Assembly: GCF_040869045.1 (NCBI RefSeq)
Contig: NC_090321.1
Span: 132,299,689 to 132,363,688 of the forward strand
DNA: 64,000 nucleotides
Direction: 5' to 3'
Origin: Eurosta solidaginis
Lineage: Eukaryota > Arthropoda > Insecta > Diptera > Tephritidae
Part shown: positions 55,468 to 64,000 of the stretch, in pieces
Layout: each line of letters begins with the position of its first letter
How positions within the stretch are numbered: position 1 is the first letter of the stretch
Translations under genes and position numbers: made by a program
Notes under the pieces: model-generated
What the model was told of the DNA's origin: nothing
The model's database searches: none
What the model saw: the letters and a program-made list of their open reading frames with translations, nothing else

Positions 55468-58107
55468 TCAAAACCAAATTTGACAAGGGATGACGGAAAA
55501 TCGTTCCAATATACATCATTTATCCACCCTGTCGGAAAATCAACCAAACAAGATAAGTCAGTTATTGCTTGTCAGGCTTTTAACTTGAACGCGAACGGAC
55601 TACTAACAATTTACAAGCGACGCCTACTGAAAATATATAAAGCAAAGGCGAGCATTTGGTTCAACAAACAATGCCTGGAATTGAATGTTACTCCGAAATT
55701 CGCAAAAATAACAATAAAGGCAAATACCAAATCTAGCAGGAAAACAGTTAGAAAAGCGGAAAAGGATTTTTTAAAATATGAGTTGGAAAGCTTATACTCG
55801 AAGAAGGATGAGATAAATGCCGAGTTATTATCTATCCATTTAAGATTGGCAGAACAACTACCTACGACTGTATTAATGGAATGCTTCAACAGCATTAAGA
55901 CAGAGGTCGATCAGGAACTACAACAAAAATACAGGTCGCTGAACCGAAAATTGGACAAGCTGGCAGGACGACGAGAGGGTAACCAAAACCAAAACACTCA
56001 CCAGTTTCATGACAAGTTCGTTAACCTCACAACAGTGGCCATTACCAAGGAAGAGGCACAACTTCTCGAAAAGGGCCTGAAGCACAATATCATGGACCAG
56101 AATACAGTAAGAAAAACGGAGCAAGCGATTGTAGATGCGGAGATCGCAATATCATTGATACCACAGGAAGAACAGGAGCACGCAAGACACATGTGCAGAG
56201 AAATCATAAGAAAGGAGGTGAAAGCACAGGAAGGAGAAAAAGCGAATACAGAGGAGAAAACAATAAAGAATCTACGGCATAAACTAAGGAAAAACAATAT
56301 TGTCACAACGAAAGCGGACAAAGGAAACACCACTGTGCTAATCGAAAAAGAGAAATATATATCCAAAACCGAGGATCTCATAGAGGAAATGAAATGTCGT
56401 AGAATGAGAGAGGATCCCACAGATGAATACCAAAAACAAATCAAAGTTGCTATAAAAAATGCAACAAATATAGTAGATTCTAACATGGCACATAGATTGG
56501 TCCAAATGAACCCTTCGGCTCCTCCACTGGTTGCGCTACCAAAAATCCACAAGCCGGACACGCCAATGAGGCCCATCATTAATTTTAAAACGGCACCATG
56601 TTACAAACTGTCCAAATATTTAAAAACGATATTGATAGACACTCTGGAGCTAAGGAACGAATATGCAATAGCTAACACAACAGAACTAATAGAGAGACTC
56701 GAGACCGTAGAGCTAACAAGAAACAGCAAATTGGTATCTTTTGACATAAAAGATCTATACCCATCTATACCACTATCGGAGACTTTGGACATAGTTGGCT
56801 CAACAATAGTTCATAACACAAAAAACAAAGTAAAAAGTATGCAAATCACAAATACGCTAAGAACCACTTTACGTCAAAACTATTTTAAATTCAACAATAA
56901 AATATATAGACAAACAAACGGTCTTGGAATGGGAAGCCCCACATCAGCAATTCTTATGGAAGTGTTCATGCAAAATCTGGAAGAAAAGTACATACAGGAG
57001 CTGAAGTCCAAATTAGGCGTGTCATTTTATGTTAGATACGTGGATGACATAATATGCGTTTTAGCTACTAATAACGAAGAGCTCGTACTGGAGTACCTCA
57101 ACAAACAGCACGGCAATATAAAATTTACAATGGAAACCGAAAAAGACAGAGGAATCAACTATCTAGACCTCACGATAAATATTGATAAAGAAGCCAAAAG
57201 ATTTAACTATGACATATATAGAAAGTCAACGGCCACCGACACAATAATACACAATACCTCAAATCACCCTCAACATCATAAAAATGCAGCATTAAGGCAC
57301 TTGGTACATAGACTTGAAAGAACACCTCTTACACAAGAGGCATATAAGAGAGAACTTGAGGTCATATATAATATCGCTGCAAACAACGGATATAAAAAAG
57401 CACTAGTAGATAAGCTCAGAAGGACAAATGGAGAACCAAAAAGAAATAATGAAAAAGAAAATAATAGCTGGACGACTATGACATATACTGGAAAAGCAAC
57501 ATATAAATTGGCAAATTTCTTTAAAAAATACAACATTAACACAGCATTCAAAACATCGAACAATCTAGGGCGAAAACTAAGAACTAACACTAACTCAGAG
57601 GATCCGTTTAGCAGCCACGGCGTATACAAGCTTACCTGCGGATGCCAGCATAGTTACATAGGACAAACAGGACGGCAAATAAGAACGAGGTTCAGAGAAC
57701 ATATTAGAGATTACAACAAAAAAATACGGAATCCAAACATTATACCCGAGTCTAACTTCGCGAATCACATGGTCGAGAATGAATGTTCCCCAGCAAACAT
57801 CAATAAAACAGTTAGGGTTCTTCACATACAAGAAAAGGGCCGACGTCTCAACGTACTCGAAAACATGGAAATCTACAAACAGAAAACATTCGACGGTAGA
57901 ATAATAAACACCATTTCTGACACAATATTCGAGCCTTTAAAACTTGTTTACAGGAAACAACTTAATCACACAGGTACAACAGACAAACGCACAACAACAA
58001 ATAAACACAAAACAATTAACACACCAAAACAAAAAACCGACAAAGAAGGTCAAACGACTAAAATCACAGATTTCTACCTACCCCAGTCAGCCACACAAAT
58101 CGATTAG
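55438..58107 (+). CDS. Penelope-like RT/GIY-YIG, unit 3 (type A)
   Basis: 889 residues, type A at every diagnostic position (Phe before DIKD, VGS, YVRY, LATNN, NTNSED, no EQIN). It differs from unit 1 at the unit-1 private sites only, one of which is coding (LNKQ here, LKKQ in unit 1). Intact frame with YVDD and GIY-YIG motifs. Confidence 0.93.
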   Translation: MMAQRRNRFVSKPNLTRDDGKSFQYTSFIHPVGKSTKQDKSVIACQAFNLNANGLLTIYKRRLLKIYKAKASIWFNKQCLELNVTPKFAKITIKANTKSSRKTVRKAEKDFLKYELESLYSKKDEINAELLSIHLRLAEQLPTTVLMECFNSIKTEVDQELQQKYRSLNRKLDKLAGRREGNQNQNTHQFHDKFVNLTTVAITKEEAQLLEKGLKHNIMDQNTVRKTEQAIVDAEIAISLIPQEEQEHARHMCREIIRKEVKAQEGEKANTEEKTIKNLRHKLRKNNIVTTKADKGNTTVLIEKEKYISKTEDLIEEMKCRRMREDPTDEYQKQIKVAIKNATNIVDSNMAHRLVQMNPSAPPLVALPKIHKPDTPMRPIINFKTAPCYKLSKYLKTILIDTLELRNEYAIANTTELIERLETVELTRNSKLVSFDIKDLYPSIPLSETLDIVGSTIVHNTKNKVKSMQITNTLRTTLRQNYFKFNNKIYRQTNGLGMGSPTSAILMEVFMQNLEEKYIQELKSKLGVSFYVRYVDDIICVLATNNEELVLEYLNKQHGNIKFTMETEKDRGINYLDLTINIDKEAKRFNYDIYRKSTATDTIIHNTSNHPQHHKNAALRHLVHRLERTPLTQEAYKRELEVIYNIAANNGYKKALVDKLRRTNGEPKRNNEKENNSWTTMTYTGKATYKLANFFKKYNINTAFKTSNNLGRKLRTNTNSEDPFSSHGVYKLTCGCQHSYIGQTGRQIRTRFREHIRDYNKKIRNPNIIPESNFANHMVENECSPANINKTVRVLHIQEKGRRLNVLENMEIYKQKTFDGRIINTISDTIFEPLKLVYRKQLNHTGTTDKRTTTNKHKTINTPKQKTDKEGQTTKITDFYLPQSATQID

Positions 58108-58248
58108 TAAACCACCCTCGGTTCTGAACGAACCCACAGCACATACACATAACTAAATATACACAAGCATCAATTTGACAATACCTGCTCATATACCTAC
58201 GAACTATAAATACAGGACAAATGACAACAACAGATCAGAACGAAAATC

Positions 58249-58285
58249 GACACTGATGATGGCACAACGCCGAAACCGGTTTGTC
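58249..58285 (+). ncRNA. hammerhead ribozyme-like motif, unit 4
   Basis: Identical to unit 1 motif. Predicted cut after 58281. Confidence 0.75.
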
Positions 58286-60937
58286 TCAAAACCAAATTTG
58301 ACAAGGGATGACGGAAAATCGTTCCAATATACATCATTTATCCACCCTGTCGGAAAATCAACCAAACAAGATAAGTCAGTTATTGCTTGTCAGGCTTTTA
58401 ACTTGAACGCGAACGGACTACTAACAATTTACAAGCGACGCCTACTGAAAATATATAAAGCAAAGGCGAGCATTTGGTTCAACAAACAATGCCTGGAATT
58501 GAATGTTACTCCGAAATTCGCAAAAATAACAATAAAGGCAAATACCAAATCTAGCAGGAAAACAGTTAGAAAAGCGGAAAAGGATTTTTTAAAATATGAG
58601 TTGGAAAGCTTATACTCGAAGAAGGATGAGATAAATGCCGAGTTATTATCTATCCATTTAAGATTGGCAGAACAACTACCTACGACTGTATTAATGGAAT
58701 GCTTCAACAGCATTAAGACAGAGGTCGATCAGGAACTACAACAAAAATACAGGTCGCTGAACCGAAAATTGGACAAGCTGGCAGGACGACGAGAGGGTAA
58801 CCAAAACCAAAACACTCACCAGTTTCATGACAAGTTCGTTAACCTCACAACAGTGGCCATTACCAAGGAAGAGGCACAACTTCTCGAAAAGGGCCTGAAG
58901 CACAATATCATGGACCAGAATACAGTAAGAAAAACGGAGCAAGCGATTGTAGATGCGGAGATCGCAATATCATTGATACCACAGGAGGAACAGGAGCACG
59001 CAAGACACATGTGCAGAGAAATCATAAGAAAGGAGGTGAAAGCACAGGAAGGAGAAAAAGCGAATACAGAGGAGAAAACAATAAAGAATCTACGGCATAA
59101 ACTAAGGAAAAACAATATTGTCACAACGAAAGCGGACAAAGGAAACACCACTGTGCTAATCGAAAAAGAGAAATATATATCCAAAACCGAGGATCTCATA
59201 GAGGAAATGAAATGTCGTAGAATGAGAGAGGATCCCACAGATGAATACCAAAAACAAATCAAAGTTGCTATAAAAAATGCAACAAATATAGTAGATTCTA
59301 ACATGGCACATAGATTGGTCCAAATGAACCCTTCGGCTCCTCCACTGGTTGCGCTACCAAAAATCCACAAGCCGGACACGCCAATGAGGCCCATCATTAA
59401 TTTTAAAACGGCACCATGTTACAAACTGTCCAAATATTTAAAAACGATATTGATAGACACTCTGGAGCTAAGGAACGAATATGCAATAGCTAACACAACA
59501 GAACTAATAGAGAGACTCGAGACCGTAGAGCTAACAAGAAACAGCAAATTGGTATCTGTTGACATAAAAGATCTATACCCATCTATACCACTATCGGAGA
59601 CTTTGGACATAGTTAGCTCAACAATAGTTCATAACACAAAAAACAAAGTAAAAAGTATGCAAATCACAAATACGCTAAGAACCACTTTACGTCAAAACTA
59701 TTTTAAATTCAACAATAAAATATATAGACAAACAAACGGTCTTGGAATGGGAAGCCCCACATCAGCAATTCTTATGGAAGTGTTCATGCAAAATCTGGAA
59801 GAAAAGTACATACAGGAGCTGAAGTCCAAATTAGGCGTGTCATTTTATGCTAGATACGTGGATGACATAATATGCGTTTTAACTACTAATAACGAAGAGC
59901 TCGTACTGGAGTACCTCAACAAACAGCACGGCAATATAAAATTTACAATGGAAACCGAAAAAGACAGAGGAATCAACTATCTAGACCTCACGATAAATAT
60001 TGATAAAGAAGCCAAAAGATTTAACTATGACATATATAGAAAGTCAACGGCCACCGACACAATAATACACAATACCTCAAATCACCCTCAACATCATAAA
60101 AATGCAGCATTAAGGCACTTGGTACATAGACTTGAAAGAACACCTCTTACACAAGAGGCATATAAGAGAGAACTTGAGGTCATATATAATATCGCTGCAA
60201 ACAACGGATATAAAAAAGCACTAGTAGATAAGCTCAGAAGGACAAATGGAGAACCAAAAAGAAATAATGAAAAAGAAAATAATAGCTGGACGACTATGAC
60301 ATATACTGGAAAAGCAACATATAAATTGGCAAATTTCTTTAAAAAATACAACATTAACACAGCATTCAAAACATCGAACAATCTAGGGCGAAAACTAAGA
60401 ACTAACATTAACTCAGAGGATCCGTTTAGCAGCCACGGCGTATACAAGCTTACCTGCGGATGCCAGCATAGTTACATAGGACAAACAGGACGGCAAATAA
60501 GAACGAGGTTCAGAGAACATATTAGAGATTACAACAAAAAAATACGGAATCCAAACATTATACCCGAGTCTAACTTCGCGAATCACATGGTCGAGAATGA
60601 ATGTTCCCCAGCAAACATCAATAAAACAGTTAGGGTTCTTCACATACAAGAAAAGGGCCGACGTCTCAACGTACTCGAAAACATGGAAATCTACAAACAG
60701 AAAACATTCGACGGTAGAATAATAAACGAACAGATAAACACCATTTCTGACACAATATTCGAGCCTTTAAAACTTGTTTACAGGAAACAACTTAATCACA
60801 CAGGTACAACAGACAAACGCACAACAACAAATAAACACAAAACAATTAACACACCAAAACAAAAAACCGACAAAGAAGGTCAAACGACTAAAATCACAGA
60901 TTTCTACCTACCCCAGTCAGCCACACAAATCGATTAG
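58256..60937 (+). CDS. Penelope-like RT/GIY-YIG, unit 4 (type B)
   Basis: 893 residues. Translation identical to unit 2, including EQIN and the silent change in the PQEEQEH codons (GAG-GAG). With unit 3 it repeats the A-B dimer of units 1-2 at a 5,648-bp period. Intact frame. Confidence 0.93.
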   Translation: MMAQRRNRFVSKPNLTRDDGKSFQYTSFIHPVGKSTKQDKSVIACQAFNLNANGLLTIYKRRLLKIYKAKASIWFNKQCLELNVTPKFAKITIKANTKSSRKTVRKAEKDFLKYELESLYSKKDEINAELLSIHLRLAEQLPTTVLMECFNSIKTEVDQELQQKYRSLNRKLDKLAGRREGNQNQNTHQFHDKFVNLTTVAITKEEAQLLEKGLKHNIMDQNTVRKTEQAIVDAEIAISLIPQEEQEHARHMCREIIRKEVKAQEGEKANTEEKTIKNLRHKLRKNNIVTTKADKGNTTVLIEKEKYISKTEDLIEEMKCRRMREDPTDEYQKQIKVAIKNATNIVDSNMAHRLVQMNPSAPPLVALPKIHKPDTPMRPIINFKTAPCYKLSKYLKTILIDTLELRNEYAIANTTELIERLETVELTRNSKLVSVDIKDLYPSIPLSETLDIVSSTIVHNTKNKVKSMQITNTLRTTLRQNYFKFNNKIYRQTNGLGMGSPTSAILMEVFMQNLEEKYIQELKSKLGVSFYARYVDDIICVLTTNNEELVLEYLNKQHGNIKFTMETEKDRGINYLDLTINIDKEAKRFNYDIYRKSTATDTIIHNTSNHPQHHKNAALRHLVHRLERTPLTQEAYKRELEVIYNIAANNGYKKALVDKLRRTNGEPKRNNEKENNSWTTMTYTGKATYKLANFFKKYNINTAFKTSNNLGRKLRTNINSEDPFSSHGVYKLTCGCQHSYIGQTGRQIRTRFREHIRDYNKKIRNPNIIPESNFANHMVENECSPANINKTVRVLHIQEKGRRLNVLENMEIYKQKTFDGRIINEQINTISDTIFEPLKLVYRKQLNHTGTTDKRTTTNKHKTINTPKQKTDKEGQTTKITDFYLPQSATQID

Positions 60938-61078
60938 TAAACCACCCTCGGTTCTGAACGAACCCACAGCACATACACATAACTAAATATACACAAGCAT
61001 CAATTTGACAATACCTGCTCATATACCTACGAACTATAAATACAGGACAAATGACAACAACAGATCAGAACGAAAATC

Positions 61079-61115
61079 GACACTGATGATGGCACAACGC
61101 CGAAACCGGTTTGTC
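61079..61115 (+). ncRNA. hammerhead ribozyme-like motif, unit 5
   Basis: Identical to unit 1 motif. Predicted cut after 61111. Confidence 0.75.
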
Positions 61116-63767
61116 TCAAAACCAAATTTGACAAGGGATGACGGAAAATCGTTCCAATATACATCATTTATCCACCCTGTCGGAAAATCAACCAAACAAG
61201 ATAAGTCAGTTATTGCTTGTCAGGCTTTTAACTTGAACGCGAACGGACTACTAACAATTTACAAGCGACGCCTACTGAAAATATATAAAGCAAAGGCGAG
61301 CATTTGGTTCAACAAACAATGCCTGGAATTGAATGTTACTCCGAAATTCGCAAAAATAACAATAAAGGCAAATACCAAATCTAGCAGGAAAACAGTTAGA
61401 AAAGCGGAAAAGGATTTTTTAAAATATGAGTTGGAAAGCTTATACTCGAAGAAGGATGAGATAAATGCCGAGTTATTATCTATCCATTTAAGATTGGCAG
61501 AACAACTACCTACGACTGTATTAATGGAATGCTTCAACAGCATTAAGACAGAGGTCGATCAGGAACTACAACAAAAATACAGGTCGCTGAACCGAAAATT
61601 GGACAAGCTGGCAGGACGACGAGAGGGTAACCAAAACCAAAACACTCACCAGTTTCATGACAAGTTCGTTAACCTCACAACAGTGGCCATTACCAAGGAA
61701 GAGGCACAACTTCTCGAAAAGGGCCTGAGGCACAATATCATGGACCAGAATACAGTAAGAAAAACGGAGCAAGCGATTGTAGATGCGGAGATCGCAATAT
61801 CATTGATACCACAGGAAGAACAGGAGCACGCAAGACACATGTGCAGAGAAATCATAAGAAAGGAGGTGAAAGCACAGGAAGGAGAAAAAGCGAATACAGA
61901 GGAGAAAACAATAAAGAATCTACGGCATAAACTAAGGAAAAACAATATTGTCACAACGAAAGCGGACAAAGGAAACACCACTGTGCTAATCGAAAAAGAG
62001 AAATATATATCCAAAACCGAGGATCTCATAGAGGAAATGAAATGTCGTAGAATGAGAGAGGATCCCACAGATGAATACCAAAAACAAATCAAAGTTGCTA
62101 TAAAAAATGCAACAAATATAGTAGATTCTAACATGGCACATAGATTGGTCCAAATGAACCCTTCGGCTCCTCCACTGGTTGCGCTACCAAAAATCCACAA
62201 GCCGGACACGCCAATGAGGCCCATCATTAATTTTAAAACGGCACCATGTTACAAACTGTCCAAATATTTAAAAACGATATTGATAGACACTCTGGAGCTA
62301 AGGAACGAATATGCAATAGCTAACACAACAGAACTAATAGAGAGACTCGAGACCGTAGAGCTAACAAGAAACAGCAAATTGGTATCTTTTGACATAAAAG
62401 ATCTATACCCATCTATACCACTATCGGAGACTTTGGACATAGTTAGCTCAACAATAGTTCATAACACAAAAAACAAAGTAAAAAGTATGCAAATCACAAA
62501 TACGCTAAGAACCACTTTACGTCAAAACTATTTTAAATTCAACAATAAAATATATAGACAAACAAACGGTCTTGGAATGGGAAGCCCCACATCAGCAATT
62601 CTTATGGAAGTGTTCATGCAAAATCTGGAAGAAAAGTACATACAGGAGCTGAAGTCCAAATTAGGCGTGTCATTTTATGCTAGATACGTGGATGACATAA
62701 TATGCGTTTTAACTACTAATAACGAAGAGCTCGTACTGGAGTACCTCAACAAACAGCACGGCAATATAAAATTTACAATGGAAACCGAAAAAGACAGAGG
62801 AATCAACTATCTAGACCTCACGATAAATATTTATAAAGAAGCCAAAAGATTTAACTATGACATATATAGAAAGTCAACGGCCACCGACACAATAATACAC
62901 AATACCTCAAATCACCCTCAACATCATAAAAATGCAGCATTAAGGCACTTGGTACATAGACTTGAAAGAACACCTCTTACACAAGAGGCATATAAGAGAG
63001 AACTTGAGGTCATATATAATATCGCTGCAAACAACGGATATAAAAAAGCACTAGTAGATAAGCTCAGAAGGACAAATGGAGAACCAAAAAGAAATAATGA
63101 AAAATAAAATAATAGCTGGACGACTATGACATATACTGGAAAAGCAACATATAAATTGGCAAATTTCTTTAAAAAATACAACATTAACACAGCATTCAAA
63201 ACATCGAACAATCTAGGGCGAAAACTAAGAACTAACATTAACTCAGAGGATCCGTTTAGCAGCCACGGCGTATACAAGCTTACCTGCGGATGCCAGCATA
63301 GTTACATAGGACAAACAGGACGGCAAATAAGAACGAGGTTCAGAGAACATATTAGAGATTACAACAAAAAAATACGGAATCCAAACATTATACCCGAGTC
63401 TAACTTCGCGAATCACATGGTCGAGAATGAATGTTCCCCAGCAAACATCAATAAAACAGTTAGGGTTCTTCACATACAAGAAAAGGGCCGACGTCTCAAC
63501 GTACTCGAAAACATGGAAATCTACAAACAGAAAACATTCGACGGTAGAATAATAAACGAACAGATAAACACCATTTCTGACACAATATTCGAGCCTTTAA
63601 AACTTGTTTACAGGAAACAACTTAATCACACAGGTACAACAGACAAACGCACAACAACAAATAAACACAAAACAATTAACACACCAAAACAAAAAACCGA
63701 CAAAGAAGGTCAAACGACTAAAATCACAGATTTCTACCTACCCCAGTCAGCCACACAAATCGATTAG
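61086..63767 (+). pseudogene. Penelope-like RT/GIY-YIG, unit 5 (A/B mosaic, nonsense codon)
   Basis: Runs 673 codons to TAA at 63105-63107 (AAA-GAA codons of the other units read GAA-AAA-TAA), which separates the RT from the GIY-YIG part. The latter stays open in the same frame to 63767. The first half carries type A states (Phe before DIKD, GAA-GAA codons) and the second half type B (VSS, YARY, NINSED, EQIN). Private changes: GLRHN for GLKHN and IYKEA for IDKEA. The truncated RT keeps YVDD but has lost the endonuclease. Confidence 0.92.
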
Positions 63768-63908
63768 TAAACCACCCTCGGTTCTGAACGAACCCACAGC
63801 ACATACACATAACTAAATATACACAAGCATCAATTTGACAATACCTGCTCATATACCTACGAACTATAAATACAGGACAAATGACAACAACAGATCAGAA
63901 CGAAAATC

Positions 63909-63945
63909 GACACTGATGATGGCACAACGCCGAAACCGGTTTGTT
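63909..63945 (+). ncRNA. hammerhead ribozyme-like motif, unit 6
   Basis: As the others except the 3' strand of stem I reads TGTT. This turns the last G-C pair of stem I into a G-T (G-U) wobble, so pairing is kept. Confidence 0.7.
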
Positions 63946-64000
63946 TCAAAACCAAATTTGACAAGGGATGACGGAAAATCGTTCCAATATACATCATTTA
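63916..64000 (+). CDS. Penelope-like ORF start, unit 6 (cut by window edge)
   Basis: ATGATGGCACAACGC start and the first 28 codons (MMAQRRNRFVSKPNLTRDDG...), same protein as units 1-5. The rest lies outside the window. Confidence 0.85.
   Translation, partial: MMAQRRNRFVSKPNLTRDDGKSFQYTSF

Larger units (their letters stand above)
49169..64000 (+). mobile_element. head-to-tail tandem array of Penelope-like elements
   Basis: A truncated leading unit (49169-49708), five full units and the start of a sixth. Spacing between equivalent points is 2818, 2830, 2818, 2830 and 2830 bp. No foreign sequence lies between units. Divergence is a handful of substitutions plus one 12-bp indel, so the array is young. 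It runs off the right edge of the window. Confidence 0.95.

Noticed and set aside
1..64000. Host protein-coding genes, rRNA or tRNA genes
   Set aside because: Every frame with recognisable motifs belongs to a transposable element. No intact tRNA cloverleaf or rRNA-like sequence was found by eye; a tRNA or rRNA scan could overturn this.

Overview
This window is animal DNA with no recognisable host gene. It is an A/T-rich, deeply nested graveyard of insect-type transposable elements that ends in a very fresh tandem array. A dipteran, most likely a tephritid fruit fly, is the best guess. That is inference from the mix of APE-type LINEs of the LOA, Jockey and CR1-like groups, a mariner with DD41D spacing (the rosa arrangement), Ty3/gypsy elements, a ZMYM-type hAT, piggyBac, Helitron-like ends and a Penelope-like element. 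The proposed coding sequences are given from an ATG where one can be found; several long open frames begin earlier, at TTG or GTG.

Layout. 1-3.4 kb: decayed Ty3/gypsy pol end, a hAT-terminus repeat and a Helitron-like copy. 3.4-7.8 kb: LOA/I-group LINE with an uninterrupted EN-RT-RNase H frame. 7.8-12.9 kb: Helitron-like copy, a complete 423-bp MITE, a Jockey 3' end, SINE-like modules and a degenerate tandem block. 12.9-15.1 kb: broken ZMYM-type hAT. 15.1-19.6 kb: nearly complete CR1/Jockey-group LINE with a 3' hairpin and an AAAT tail. 19.6-20.2 kb: LTR-like promoter unit whose TATA box was hit by a hAT-type foldback MITE. 20.4-25.8 kb: satellite, SINE-like/LINE chimera, and a reverse-strand LINE split by a DD41D mariner. 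26.7-28.1 kb: LTR, tRNA-Pro-like primer-binding site and long leader of an otherwise missing LTR element. 29.8-31.8 kb: Jockey fragments, a SINE-like insertion and a tRNA-derived SINE. 33.1-40.5 kb: LOA-like LINE split by a reverse-strand gypsy element with a CHCC-type gag and target duplication CTCAC. 41.0-44.4 kb: piggyBac remnant split by a minisatellite-bearing element that itself carries a MITE. 45.0-48.1 kb: element with about 13 repeats of about 128 bp. 48.2-49.2 kb: truncated MITE and a rearranged LINE block.

49.2-64.0 kb is the most remarkable part. A 5'-truncated Penelope-like element (PLE) is followed head-to-tail by five full units of 2,818 or 2,830 bp and the start of a sixth. 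Each unit codes for reverse transcriptase plus GIY-YIG endonuclease. Each junction of about 150 bp holds a TATA/Inr-like core promoter and a hammerhead-ribozyme-like motif whose conserved core contains the ORF's ATG codons. The units form an A-B-A-B dimeric higher-order pattern followed by an A/B mosaic. Inferred working model: a read-through transcript of the array could be cut by the ribozymes into unit-length RNAs, which the encoded protein could reverse transcribe.
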